Shown: positions 37,700-49,809 of the stretch, one piece after another
How the letters are laid out: each line of letters starts with the position of its first letter
Position numbering within the stretch: the stretch's first letter is position 1
NCBI GenBank assembly: GCA_963932145.1
Contig: OZ010577.1
Location: forward strand, 21,008,789 to 21,072,788
Reading direction: 5' to 3'
Source: Acanthosepion lycidas
Lineage: Eukaryota; Mollusca; Cephalopoda; Sepiida; Sepiidae
Length of the DNA stretch: 64,000 nucleotides
Made by a program: the position numbers and the translations under genes
Notes under the pieces: model-generated
What the model was told of the DNA's origin: nothing
Databases searched by the model: none
The model's input: only the letters and a program-made list of their open reading frames with translations

Positions 37700-38185
37700 A
37701 AAAAATGTAAATGGCACAGCCACTCATATCTGAGGATGCCAGTCTCCTAGGACAATTAGCTAATCCCGATTGCAGATGCCTGCTCACGCACATTTATGTT
37801 TGTGCAACATCCAGAGTCCACCTGTGGTTTATATGCAACTATGTTGAGTGGACATTAATTACAGTTTCTGGGAGAGTACGCATGATCAGCAGTACAAAGG
37901 CCAGCACACTCAAACCCTCGGTCATGATGACTTGTGACTTCATTCTAGCACAACCATTAATAGCTTCCAAGTGTTCTGTCTACCCATTTTTACACACAAG
38001 ACTTGAGTCAACCTGTGGTCTGGTTTTCAGGTACTTTCCAAAAGTGCCACATTATGGGACCGCCTCCCCCAGACTAGTAACATCAAGAAGTCACCTTCCT
38101 GACAAATTGACCAATGGTGAGATTCAAACTTGGGTCTCATGGTCAGAAAGCGAATGTTCTAACCACTTGGCCATGTGCCGATAAA
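37700..38185 (-). mobile_element. tRNA-headed repeat (about 490 bp), minus strand
   Basis: Read on the minus strand it opens with a tRNA-like head: an A-box 'tggccaagtggttagaaca' and a B-box region 'cccaagtttgaatctcacc' about 35 bp later. The A-box text is of the Leu/Ser type. A long non-tRNA body follows to about 37,700. This suits an octopus-type SINE or a larger tRNA-headed element. The 157-codon open frame on the other strand is a by-product. Confidence 0.6.
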
Positions 38186-38236
38186 CATTGTGAGTCTATG
38201 TATGCATATGATAGTCCATGTGAGTATATATATGCA

Positions 38237-38628
38237 TATGACAGTCTTGTGGATGTAGAAATGTTCAAGCAATTAACTTGCAAATATGGTCCAAGCCACA
38301 TTTACTTGCTATGGTCATTCCCTCCTTGTTCTTTCTGAAAGAGCATCATCTTAAAGTTTTTCTTTATGGGGGGTTGTGCATGCCACTAAATCTGGGAGGC
38401 CTGACTCACATAGAGCCTAGTTAGAGTTTTCTCATAATTCTCTGGAACTAAATTTTAGCACCATTAGTTTTCATTGGTTAAATAGCATCATGTAAACCCT
38501 TGCTAAAAACTATATATATTTGAAGAAAGGTCACCTGGTACTTTCTTATTCTCACTCAAATTTCAGTTTGCATTAGCAAATCTAGGTCTTCTATGCATTT
38601 AGGGAATTTTTTCTTTGGAAGCATGACA
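38237..38628 (-). repeat. Putative 3' LTR of the Gypsy fossil
   Basis: It matches 49,408-49,806 along its length (for example 'agtcttgtggatgta', 'gaagaaaggtcacctgg', 'ctatgcatttagggaatttt') and is preceded on the minus strand by a polypurine-like tract. The two copies are clearly diverged, which implies an old insertion. Confidence 0.6.
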
Positions 38629-39177
38629 AGCTCCCCACCTTAAGATTGATGAGGGACAAGCCAGTATCATATATTTCTGAAGTAGCTGGGAAAAGTAAAT
38701 TTTATACTGGATCTTGTCTGTACTTTGTCTTTTGTTTGTGCTGTGTTAGCACAATGTTGTGTATTCTCAGCTTGTATTAATATTTTGCATGCATTTTTGG
38801 AATTGGTGTAGGATCTTGTTAATGATGTTTCTTCAAAAATGAAGGTTTTATTGTGTCTATGGCAAGGGTGACATGTCTGTTTCTTTTTTATGTTGTCATC
38901 TGTTTACTCGTGTCTAATACTTTATAATGAAATTGATAGTTTGCTGTGAGTGTTTTTAAAACATCATTTTGTATGAATAGATACTTTCAGTTATAACAGT
39001 TCTTGAGTGTACATAATTGTTTCTTAGTTTGTTCAGGTGGTGTTAGTTGGTTGTTTTCGTTTAATAGCATATCAACCTCTATGGGTTATATAATGCTGAA
39101 ATCTAAATATTTTGTATGCAATTTTATTTTATTATCTTTTATTCAGATAATGATATTTTTAGTGATAGGCATCTTAC

Positions 39178-39454
39178 TAATTAACCCATAGCTGGGGGAG
39201 GGCAAGAAGAGGTAGATTCATACCTTTTCCTAATGTATTTGTGCATAAATGAATATAGCAAACCCAACAGGAACTGGAACTCAGCTCTCCAATTAACAAT
39301 TCCGAGCTGTTATCCATTACACCATCCACATATCCAAGCTTACAGCACCTGGTATTCCCAAGTGGTGACTCATCTAAGTACTGATCAGGCTTGACATTGC
39401 TTAACTTTGATGATTGTATAAGAACCAGTGTTTCAACATGATGTGATTGTAAGC
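39178..39454 (-). mobile_element. Chimeric 5S-tRNA SINE, fullest copy, minus strand
   Basis: The 5S-derived head occupies 39,336-39,454 (complement: 'atcatcaaagttaagcaatg', 'caagcctgatcagtacttag', 'gggaataccaggtgctgtaa'). A tRNA-like unit follows at about 39,240-39,335 (tgtggatggtgtaatggata; gctgagttccagttcctgtt). The body and tail run to 39,178 (gaatctacctcttcttgccc). The order 5S-tRNA-body matches the copy at 11,983-12,215. Confidence 0.85.
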
Positions 39455-39604
39455 CTTCAGTAGGTGTAAATTGGAGGTTAAACATCTGTGTTTTCACCAA
39501 AGTACAAAGCAACACCCCAATGTCATACAGATTAAATCTTCTTTGCTTATGTTCCTTATGGACAGGTGTATTAAGAGAAGTTGTAGATTTTGTTTGAGAC
39601 AATC

Positions 39605-41085
39605 ACTGTTAAAAGAGTTTTGAACAATCTATGGATTTGCTTAACTCTTTTCCATTAGAACATGAATGTTATACTGTTGTTTTTAATAGATTTAAAACCT
39701 AATAATTAACTGAATTTAAGGAAAAATATAAAATGCAAATTTGCCCACCAAAGAGCCATTTCAATACAGCTTTAGCTAATGCTGCAGCATATGTACATTT
39801 CAGAGGAATAGCTGTTGGCAATCATGTCAATCTCTCAACTATAGCAAATAAGTATGAATATCCTTTACAAGTACATAGTGGTCCTATTATATCAATATGT
39901 AAGTGTATGAATCTAGCATCGGAAATACTGAATATGCCCATTTGTGTTTGGATGTCCCTCTGTATTTTGCATTTTTAGCACTTTAAATTAAATACACTAT
40001 GAGCAGTTTCAGATATCTGTTAATAAAATGCTCAGAGTAGTATCCCTCTTCCCACCTCATTCAGCTGTAGGGATTGTCACTCCTACCCTAAACTTTCATC
40101 TAAGTAGCCACACAAGAAAAAATATTGTTGCCCATCATTCTTGTATATTATCTTTTTGAATTTAATTCTGTATTTATTTTACTTTCTATCTGTCCCCTCT
40201 CTCTTTTCCTCAGTACTAATGTGTTTTATTTTTTTATTTTTGAATTGAATTTATTTTACCTTTGTTGAATATTATGTCTTTGGCAATTTTTCCGGTTTAT
40301 ACAAGCACTGGACGTTAATTTTTAATTGTGGTTCACAGACTGTTAGAGTGATTCTCTTCTACAAGAAGTGGAATGTTGAACTTGAACTAAGTTAAAATTT
40401 TATATTTACATTCCAGGTTCCCTATCCATACCCCACCTCCGACTCATATGCTTCTCCCCGATCCAGCTGTAACAATCCATATGGGCAGGTGTAGTGAATG
40501 CTCAGGTATCTTCCTTTACCTCTCCACCCAATGCGACTTTTAAACATCTAGCCCACAAGCAATCCTATACATATCTAACTTACGCCGTGGCTCCCAGCCT
40601 GTAGAAAAAAATATATAAATGAGGAGGATAAAAAAATCAAGTGTGGCATTCACCGGCAGAGTGACTCTTCTTTTTCTTCTTCCTCACTTGCTAAAGGAAA
40701 TAGATTCCAGGCTCTATTTCTTCGCCACCACATACTGGGCACTTTTCAGTTGACAAAGTCAGTCATGTCGCTTCCACCTTCTTTTTTACTGTCAATCCAT
40801 TCGTCAGACTAACAAATGTAATCCGCCCAAAAAGAAACGTTTCTGTTGCTCTTAGTATCTTGCTTTTTATGTCTCCTCAAGCAGGTCAGAATTTGCATAT
40901 GTGCAAATCCTGTCTCATAGAGATGAGACAAGCACACATAAATTGTGCCCTCAAGATAGGCTATATTTTCTTTTCAGCACTTTGTATACAAGACATGTCC
41001 GACACATATTACTACTACACCACCCAGCTTGGCTCTCCATTTATGTTTCTGTGCCTGTTGTTGTTGTTTTTTGTTTGTTTCTTGT
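39605..41085. other. Unassigned stretch inside the Gypsy fossil and before the LINE
   Basis: An 81-codon open frame (39,733-39,978, plus) with text such as YVHFRGIAVGNHVNL looks less random than its neighbours, but I cannot name it. 40,420-40,860 is GC-richer than most of the window and may be 5' LINE or Gypsy material. Confidence 0.35.
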
Positions 41086-41089
41086 GTTT

Positions 41090-44000
41090 TTTTTTTTTAA
41101 TAGGAGTAGATAGGCTTTCCTATCGCCTGGTTCGTATTCCTCCACCTTCTTTTAAACAGTAGTGGCTCATCCCTTGTTTTCATGTTTAGTAAGGGAGTTC
41201 CTAGGTCCTTTTCTTTTCTCTGGCCTTAGCAGTAGTATTGTCGTGAATCTCTTGTGATGTGAGCAGTTTGTGGCAATGTCTCTTCATACTGAGGGTACCG
41301 GGCTGGGTGTTATCTGATTGCTGTTCCTGACCTGGTAGTTAGGTGCCTGAACTCTTGCACAGTGTCTTATTTTCAGGCTCTGATCAACAGCTGGATAACA
41401 TTGGGGTTCTTGCTGTGCCATGTCGTGCATGGATGGGTGTCCCTGCCTGCACCTCTGGTAAGCAACCCTGAGGCCGCATTATGTTGTAGTCTGCACTAGT
41501 TCCTATCTGTTCATGCCACATTTGATGACCAACTGCTTCTATTACTTAACAGCATAACATGACTATAAGCAACCAAAAATATAAACTTAAACCAGCTCAA
41601 AAAAAAATCATCTAAACCCTTTAACCTTTCCTTCTCCAAAATCTGTGGTATTCATACCAACTTCTACAGTGTGGAATCATTCCTCTTTGGTAAGTCTCTT
41701 GTTATATTAGCTCTCCGTGAGACTAACCTTAACTCATCAATCCCTTTATCTGATTTTTTGATTCCTGGCTACCTTCCTCTCCTTAGGAATCTAAAATCCA
41801 CATGCATGGACTGGGAGTTTATGTCTGTGATCATCTCCAACTGGCTCACTTTGGAATCTCCAGACCATTTATATATATATGTCTCCATGTATCTCTCAGC
41901 AATTCAGTAATCTATCTCTTCTTTCTCTATTGTTCCCCTTTCTCTCAAGATGGTTGTGTACTTGATAGCATTTCTGTTAATATAGACAAGACCATCTCTC
42001 TACATCCGTTTGCAAACATATTTGTGTTCAGTGACTTTAATGCCCACCATACCAAGTGGCTTAAACAGTCTGTGACTCACGTTGCTGACATCCAAACCCT
42101 TAACTTTTCAATCACTCAATCCTTCACACACATTGACTTTACTATACATTTCCCCAGTAACCTGGACAGCAACGCTTCCCTTCTCAATCTGTTTTACCTC
42201 CATACCTGATTGTTGTTGCACTACAAAGCTCTACCCTCTTGGAAAGTTTGATCCTGTGGTGGTGTTTGTTAACATATTACATTCTCCCCTCTAGCGATGA
42301 ACATCCTATTAACAGAATATCTTTCTGTTATCAATGCACAAACTGGGACTCGTTTCATGATTCCCTTCATGACGTCCTTTGGAATGTGGTGTTTAATCAT
42401 CCTATGCAAAAATGTGTGTCTGAGGTCCCCTCCTGGATAAAAGCCGGCATCGAGTATTTCATCCCAGCAAGAAAAATTAAATCACACTCATTTCCTTGGT
42501 TCTCACCTGCTCACTCTGCTGCTATAGCCCATAGGAATCATTTCTTCTGTCTGTACTGAAGCGACATGTCTGATTGCAACAGATGCCTCTTTTTTTCTTT
42601 CCTTATAATGAATTCTAGCGTGTCTTCAATGAAGCAAAGTTACTATTTGCTGATAGAATGAAACAACATATTGCATCTTGCAAGTTTGGTTCTAAAGATT
42701 ATTGGCAGCTCTTCAAGAGTGTACTGAATTACAGAAAACCCTCAATCCCTCCTCTATTCAATCAATTCGAAGTCCTAACATCCAAAGCTGATAAGGCTGA
42801 ATGTTTTGCTTGGAAATTCTTATCCAACTCAATATTCAACTCATCTGGAGTAATCACACCTGATTTTCCCCCTAGAACTGAGGCTCTATTGAGTGAGATG
42901 TGCATAACCTTGTTGGACATCATCTCAAAATTAGACTCTCATAAAGCAAGTGGTGGTGACAGGATACTAGCCATATTCTTAAAGAAATATGTCTCTGAGC
43001 TGATTCCAGTTCTCTCCAAACTATACAACTATAGTCTTGCAGATTCTTGCTTTCCAGTCTGTTGCAAGTTCTCCTCTGTCACCCACGTCTGGTGACCCTT
43101 CTTATCCATCTAACTACTGTCTCATCAGTCTCCTTCTACTCATCAGCAAAGTCTTTGAGGCTTTAATCAATGCTAAAGTAGTTAAGCATCTCAACTCCCA
43201 TGATCTGCTTTCTGACAAACAGTATGGTTTCCACTTTGCCCAGTCAACCACTGATATGCTTATGGCCATAACTGAATATGTATACCAAGCTCTTAATTAT
43301 AACGGCGAAGATCAAGGTGTTACTCTAGATATATTGAAGGCGTTTGACACGGTTTGGCATGTTGGCCTTCTACGAACGCTTCAGGAATATGGTATTACAG
43401 GACAATTATTTGATTTAATCCAATCATTCCTGTCTAACCCTGAAATGAAGGTTGCTCTGAACAGGTTCTCTTCCAGTTTCTTCCATACAAACACTGGTGT
43501 TCCTCAAGACTCTATCCTTGGTCCTACACTGTTTCTGATCTTCATCAATGATCTTCCTGGCATCATCAGTTCTCAAGTCAGTATCTATGCAGATAACGCC
43601 ACCATTTATTCCAGTTTCAAAAGTAAATCTGGCATTGCTGACAAAGTTAACCTGGCCATTGGTCTTGAAGACAACATTCTATCTGTGGTTGACTATGGCA
43701 GGAAATGGCTTCTGTATTTTAATACATCCAAAATGAAACTGCTGTCATTTAGTCACCATAAAGAAACTCTTATAAACTGCCTTTTATCAACATGGTTGAT
43801 GCTCAACTCCACGAGAGTGCTTAACTGTGCCTTATTGGTCTCACATTCTCCACTGAACTGAGGTGGAACAACTACATTCAATCGCTACCTGCATCTATTG
43901 CAAGGAAAATTGGTTCTCTATGTTGTGCCAGAAGGTTTTTCTCGTCTGAGTCCATCTTTCACATATACAAAGCTACCATTCGTCTATGCATGGAATACTG

Positions 44001-44470
44001 TTGTCATATATGGTCTGATACCCTGAGTGTTCATCTCGAGGTTTGTGACAAAATCCAAAGGGATATGCAATGTGATTGGTCTTGACGTGGGGTCTCGACT
44101 TGAGTCACTTTCTCACTGACGTAATGTGGCTTCCCACTGCTTTTTCTACTAGGTTGGCATCTTAGTCCAACCCTTTTACTGCTGAAACAGTTAAATGTAA
44201 CCGCCTCTTCTACTCCAACAGCTTATTCTTTCACACTTCCTGACAGTGGAACCCCTTTCCTCTTACTTGCTTCCATGATTACTATAACCTTGAAAAATTT
44301 AAATATATTGTCAATCAACATTTCCTGTTGCCTTGATCTCTGTTCTTCTTTTTATCCTTTCCTTAAAGTCAACCTCCCACCTAGTCTTTTCCCTTACTAA
44401 CACTCTCTGTAGCCTTTTGCATAGTAGTGGCACTCCCACTTTGCTTGGAGTGAATTGCTTAAAAAAAAAA
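41090..44470 (+). mobile_element. LINE family A, longest plus-strand copy (5' region, endonuclease, linker, RT, tail, poly-A)
   Basis: Order on the plus strand: a 5' region homologous to 31,925-31,240 in complement, then an APE-type endonuclease at about 41,640-42,200 (LALRETNLNSSI at the start; FVFSDFNAHHTKWL near the catalytic GDFN motif). The linker (SFPWFSPAHSAAIAHRNHFF) lies near 42,500. RT occupies 42,658-43,861 with KASGGDRI, SDKQYGFHFAQST, LDILKAFDTVWH and VPQDSILGPTLFLIFINDLP. The active-site box reads YADN. The pre-tail and tail follow, ending 'cttggagtgaattgctt' plus an A-run. A single EN-RT frame without an obvious ORF1 fits a Jockey-superfamily LINE. Several frame changes and stops make it inactive. 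Confidence 0.85.
43037..43861 (+). pseudogene. LINE reverse transcriptase core, 274-codon open frame
   Basis: This is the longest open frame in the window. RT motifs appear in order: LISLLLLISKVFEALI (about residues 31-46), SDKQYGFHFAQSTTDML (about 58-74), LDILKAFDTVWHVGLL (about 96-111), TGVPQDSILGPTLFLIFIND (about 151-170) and SIYADNATIYS (about 180-190). The YADD box, which binds the catalytic metal, has N for the second D, and the conserved QG of VPQGS is QD. Both changes should abolish polymerase activity. It is a component of the LINE at 41,090-44,470. Confidence 0.85.
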
Positions 44471-46420
44471 TCAGTTTGACTATAGAATATTTAATCACAT
44501 GTTAAATTTCATGTAGGTGTTTAAATATTTTTCCTAAGAATTGAAGGAATGTGTGATCTTGGGTTGCTCAATGTAGCATCACAAAACTGCATTTAGCCAC
44601 TGAAAGGAATAGGGAACCATTCAATAAATTTTTGTTCCTGCTTTTTGCAGCATCTGTTCAGATTCATGTTCATTGGTCATGAATCAATATATGTTTTGTA
44701 ACTGATGCAATGTCAATGTATGAGTGTGCATTGGCTACTGTGTTGGCTTTTTACATAACATACATTTATTTAAAAATTGTGAGATGTAATCTCTCCATGT
44801 GTTCATTGCATAAGTGTTTGTGATCTGTATAATTGGTCTCTAAAGTGTTTAATTGTCAGATATATGGTTAACAGTTCTTTTGAGAAGGCACTGTATCTCT
44901 CTTGTGTCTTGCTTAATTTCAAAGAAAACAAAGAAATTGGTGTTTTTATAGACTCAATTTCTTCTACAACCGTGTTGGATGCATCTGTGGTGAAAGTGAG
45001 TTGACTTTTGATATTGTTTCGTATGTTCTATAATTTAATGAACTCTGTGAGTGCTGTTTTCGCAGTCATGAAAGCTTCCAGTGCATCCTCCTTGAAGTGT
45101 GAAGCTCTTATTTTTCTTTTGTGTAATATGTTTTAACAGTGTGAGGATTGATGAGTCGTTTGGAACAAAGCTGAAGTAATAATTTATTCATCAGAATAAG
45201 CATAATTGCCAGATTAAAGTTGGTTGCAGAATATTCTGGGTGGCTTTAATTAGTAAGAGAGAAATTCTGGTTTTGTTTATAATGTATCTGAGGAAGTTTA
45301 TTTCACTGACTCCAAAGATACATTAGTCCACATTGACTAATTGGATGAAGTGTCTTCAGATTACTTTATGTAAGTGGGATTTCTGTTTATCACTATACCA
45401 ACTGGATATTATCATGTTATCTATGAAGGCAGAAATAAATGTTAGTCCTTGAAGAACTTTGCAACTCAAACAGACCCCTTTAGTTTCCAATAGTTCAAAT
45501 GTTGTGACTTACTTTAGAGATATCTTCCTTTGTAAATGGTAGTAGGAAATAGTCATCTCAATATCTGAGTTTGGTGAAGTTTCAATACAAAAGTATGGAG
45601 ACAGGAAGGAATGGTCAACAGAAACTGTTGAGGTATTGAATTTCCTATAATTGATAAATGGATACAAACATGAGGTTTTTATGGCTTGAAGATCAGGTGT
45701 ATGGGTGAAGCTTATGGATTTTAAAAATGTTTGATAAACTCTTCACATAATGATTTGAAATTTGCTTCTTTTGGAACTTTGTACTTTTTGGGATAGTTCA
45801 GAGTTGAGTATTACTAGTTGAACATTAGTTCTTGCATGGCATCTAGTCTGTGTTTTGTTGTCTGTTAGTGTTAACTATTTTGACCAACAGATATTAATAG
45901 GCTAAAAATCTAGATATTTTCATACACTCATGGAAATCACAGTGCTACCTAACGCTTAGTATTAGGGATTTGCTGCCATAAATAACTATCCTTATGTCAT
46001 TTGCAGTTTGTAGTTTATATAGTATATCGGAAAAGTTTGCATCTAGCTATAAGCGGTAAATCTAGAGCCACTATTTGGCTCCAGTATTTATGCTAAGTGA
46101 GTGCAGCAACAGTCCACAAAACTACTGGCTGGAAGAGTTTTCCTGGTTTGTATGATTATATTTGCACAGTGGGGGTACATTTCTGCCATATTTAAAAGAA
46201 TGCCAACATGTGTCCAATTCTTTCGACAATGTCTTCCTCTGTTCTCTGACTACGTTTGCATCTATGGTAATAGTTTTCATTTTGAGTTTTGTTCCTTTAA
46301 TTCTGATCAGGTCAAACTTAGACTTACTGTTGGGAATATATAACCCTGTACAACCTGCCACATGTATAGTGGTTGGCATCAAAAGGTAGACAAGCTTCTT
46401 ATAGGAGCCCAAAAATATAT

Positions 46421-46991
46421 ACAGGGTGCAATGGATAAATTGTCATCTAAATTACACAAAAATGAAAATAGCACTGACATCGCATTTTAACAGATATATT
46501 TATCAAAATTACACAAAAATATCTCTCAATACTAAAGAGTAAATTTATTCAATAAAATTGACATTGGTTTCAACCACTGCCCCCAAATGACTTCAGAATC
46601 TCCTGCAACTCTTCTGGACAGTTTCCTTGTTTAAGTTGGTGAATGCTGCCATAATCCTTGCCTTCAGTTCAACTTTGGTGTTACAAGGAGTTTTGTTGGT
46701 CTCTCACTCAACTGCATACCTGCACATATTGATCAAGAGGGTTGCAATCTAGGGAGTTAGATTGACACCCAAACATTCTGAATGTTTATATTGAAGTTTC
46801 TGTTGTGAATGCCAAGCAGTACAGCATGCCGTTTCCAAATTTCTGTTGGTATGAATTGCTTCATGGTACTCTTTTTCTCAAAGACTGTGCCCAACTGACT
46901 TTACTATACTGTACAGATGACAATAAAAAACAAACAATGCACATGCACAGAATTAAGAATATAAAATGGTGACAATTTACCCATTGCATCA
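46421..46991 (-). mobile_element. Mariner-like DNA transposon remnant inside the Gypsy fossil
   Basis: The ends form an inverted repeat (acagggtgcaatggataaat versus complement 'gatgcaatgggtaaattgtc') next to TA-rich flanks. The minus strand reads a transposase C-terminus: SNSLDCNPLDQYV, whose NPLD carries the third catalytic Asp of a DD34D enzyme, then KVELKARIMAAFTNLNKETV near 46,615-46,690. At least two stops are present. The first two catalytic motifs are missing, so a large internal deletion occurred. It is non-autonomous and inactive. Confidence 0.7.
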
Positions 46992-47989
46992 TATATATAT
47001 AAGGCTAGGATGGGGTCTCAAATTTTGTATGTAATTTTCCAAGAAATGCCTTGATAAAAACTCTTGGTGTAAACTTTGAGTTTCTGAATTGGGTATCAGG
47101 AACAGCATCTGGCTATGAAAAACTTTGCCTCAAATCATTATGTCAAATCCTGACAGATATGACTCACCTTGCTTTGTGCAAGATTAATCCCATTCCTGCC
47201 TCAATAAAAATCATGGCTATGTATGTATGCATCCTAGAGTTCTGTCTAGGTTTAATTTTTTTTCTTCTTTTCAGTCTGACCTTGGATAGTGTAGCTATTC
47301 ACGTACTGTTTGCAATTTGTGTGAATTTTGTCAGCAGTTGTGGTGAGTTTTTGCCTAGGTGTAACTTTGTCTATTGTGATCAGCATTTGCTTTACAGTTG
47401 GTGGTAATTTATTGAGCCATAACTGCTCAGGACAACTTCGGATATAGAATTTTCCCTAACTTCTCTTATGCGTAGGAGTTGAGATGGCATTAAGTGCCCC
47501 AAATTCTTAATAATCAAAAAGCTCATATAGTATGCCTTCTTCTGAACTTCCTATTCTCATTACAAGGGCCATGTAGACCATGTCAGATGGGTCAGTCTCT
47601 GGAATATTTTCCAGAACATCTGTCACTTTCTTTAACACTTCAGGCAGTAAAATTGTGATAATACAGGTGATTTTTCTAACATTAAAAATAGCCTGTAGTT
47701 GTGAAAAATGATTTTTGTGAATTGGATGTATCATATGGCACTAGATATACATTTAGAAAAACTCCTAACAGCTTTCCATTGGATGTAGCACAATTTCTGT
47801 TATTGGTAAAATTTGGGGGATTTATCAGTTAATAGTTGGTGCATGGCTGGTTTCATTCAATGAAATATTTTTTGAAAAATCACTTACATTTACCATCTGC
47901 ATAGCATCTGTTGATATCAAAACATTTGCTTTTATGCTCTGAAGTTAATGAATATCAGAAATGCTACTTTTTCTGTGTTCTAAAATAGG

Positions 47990-48245
47990 GTCACCAACTT
48001 GTTGTGGTTAGAAGCTGGTTGATAGTAACTTTAAAAGAAGCAGGCAGCACCGGTGACTACTTTAAGAACAGTGAAAGAAAGTGGCTGCTGCTATGACAGA
48101 AATTAACTTTGTTGATAGAAGAGTCACCAGTGAGTTGGAGTCAAAGTTGAGAGTAAGCAGTGACAGAGAGAAAAGAAAAGTTAAATGAACATTAGCTTGT
48201 GTTTTTTTACTGAAATAAAGAAAGAACTGGACAGAGTTTAACAAT
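47990..48245 (-). repeat. Dispersed repeat shared with 36,850-37,080 and possibly 60,040-60,185
   Basis: 'agaagctggttgatagtaac' is matched by 'agaaactggttgatagtagc' near 36,875. Both are followed by 'aactttgttgat-ga-agtca'-type text and end in gaaaggaaaga-like text. The 60-kb copy is weaker. Class unknown. Confidence 0.45.
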
Positions 48246-49407
48246 GAGAATTTATCTGGTATGTAGACCTCAACCCCCTTTCAGTCCTTATCTCTGCTGT
48301 GTTGTGTATCACCAACTTTGCAGATCATTTTTTCCTCCTCAGTTGGGGCCCCAGTGTGTTGCCTAAGTAGTGTTGAATCAGATTTCCAAAAATCTTACAG
48401 TATTGGGTTGATGGTGATGTAAAAAATATTGGTGTTGATAATGATCAAAATATATGTTGTGTACTGTGTATAAGAAATGAGTAATTCTTAATTGCAGATG
48501 TGGTAAGTTGATTCTTTACAACCAGGACAACATTGTGAATCAAGGCTGGATTGAGAACTCCTTCAATAAAATGGACAACACAGTTGATAACACTAACAAC
48601 AGGTTTATTGAATATTAAAACAGTGAATACAATGTCTCTATTATCTATTGAAGGACTCAGTTCTAACCCACTGGATGGTGGCCTGAGAAATCTAGCTGTA
48701 ATTGCTGAAGTAACACTAGCCTGTTGCCTCTCACTTAATTCTTCTGTCCTGCATGTGTCTGTGTGTTTGCATCAGCCATAGGAATGCTGGTATGTTTTGT
48801 GATGATGACAGTGGTCTACAAAGCAAGTGTGAAGCAAATCTGAGACGCTTCCATTTGGGCCTCATGGGTCTTTGTGTATATAGATAACTCTCCCGCTGCT
48901 ACAGTTTGATATTGTTGTATCTAATTTTTCAACTTCTGATCATTCTATCTTAGCCACATACTTTCATTTGTTAAAAAAATTAGGTCACTCTTTTTCTGTA
49001 AGAATATAAGCATTTTGGGCAAATGGTATTAATGTAAACAAATCCTAAATTTGGAATCTCAGAACAAAGAAATTTGGACAACACATTAATCATGTCTTTT
49101 TCTCATGAGAAGGAAGTGAATAAATTTAGGGAAAATTTTGTTTTGCTCAATTTTACTGAATCTTGACTCATTATTTCTGTGTTTGTTTCTCTTTGGAACA
49201 GTTCTTAAATTCATTTTATTGTTTAAAACAATTATTAACTTGTTTCATTTTCCATCTTTCTCCCAATCATTCAATCTATTCTTCCAAGAATTTTAATAAT
49301 TATTATCCAATTAGTAGTCCCTCTAGATAACTACATGGCAATTTCATGTAACTGTTGAAAAGGGTCAGTGCCCTGTACCCAAATAATGATTCTGAGAAAA
49401 TAATATA

Positions 49408-49806
49408 TGTGGTAGTCTTATGGATGTAGGTATATCCATATTAATAATGTGTGAAAGTGGTCTGAGTTAGACTTATTTGGTATGCCTGCTTCATACTTGT
49501 TCTTTATGTAAGAATGTGTTCCTAAAGGTCTTTCTATGAATGTTTAGGGTTACATGTGACAATAGATTTGACCGACCCACGGAGACCAGAGGGAAAAGGA
49601 AAATATTCTTGTAGTTCTCAGAACATGAATTTAACAAAGTTGATTTTTCCTTTAGTTAAATCACATTACTTGACTACTGTTTATGAACTATACATGTTTG
49701 GAGAAAGGAACCTGGGACTTTTTTTTATCAGCTCACTCAAAGTCTGATGTCAGAATGTCTACAGTTTTTCATCTATGTAGTGAATTTATTCTTTAGAACT
49801 ATGACA
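49408..49806 (-). repeat. Putative 5' LTR of the Gypsy fossil
   Basis: It is a direct-repeat partner of 38,237-38,628 and starts TGTCAT on the minus strand, as the partner does. Gag-like text lies on its inner side, consistent with a 5' LTR for a minus-strand element. Confidence 0.6.
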
Positions 49807-49809
49807 TCA

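Larger units (their letters stand above)
38237..49806 (-). mobile_element. Gypsy-type LTR retrotransposon fossil with both LTRs, invaded by a SINE, a LINE and a mariner element
   Basis: Two direct repeats of about 395 bp (38,237-38,628 and 49,408-49,806) share order and content throughout and serve as LTRs. They begin TGTCAT on the minus strand. Just 5' of the left LTR, read on the minus strand, lies a purine-rich tract (aaggtggggagc) as expected for a 3' LTR. Gag-like text lies near 47,507-47,734 (NIPETDPSD), a gag C-terminal Cys/His region near 46,130-46,210 and pol with RNase H near 44,570-45,960. A SINE, a plus-strand LINE and a mariner remnant interrupt it. No target duplication was found. 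It is old and heavily broken, with many lesions. Reading the two ends as one element is an inference. Confidence 0.6.

Noticed and set aside
37711-38184. 157-codon plus-strand open frame as a host gene
   Set aside because: It lies antisense across the tRNA-headed repeat, ends inside its A-box region and shows no domain. It is best explained as chance openness of the repeat.
38110-38185. Functional tRNA gene on the minus strand
   Set aside because: It has A- and B-box similarity only. The cloverleaf does not close convincingly and the sequence continues into a repeat body.
39336-39454. Functional 5S rRNA gene
   Set aside because: It has many substitutions relative to 5S, no T-run terminator at its end, and continues directly into a tRNA-like SINE unit.
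46122-46412. Minus- and plus-strand open frames as a host protein
   Set aside because: The minus frame's Cys/His region fits the gag C-terminal part of the surrounding Gypsy fossil, and the plus frames are its antisense.
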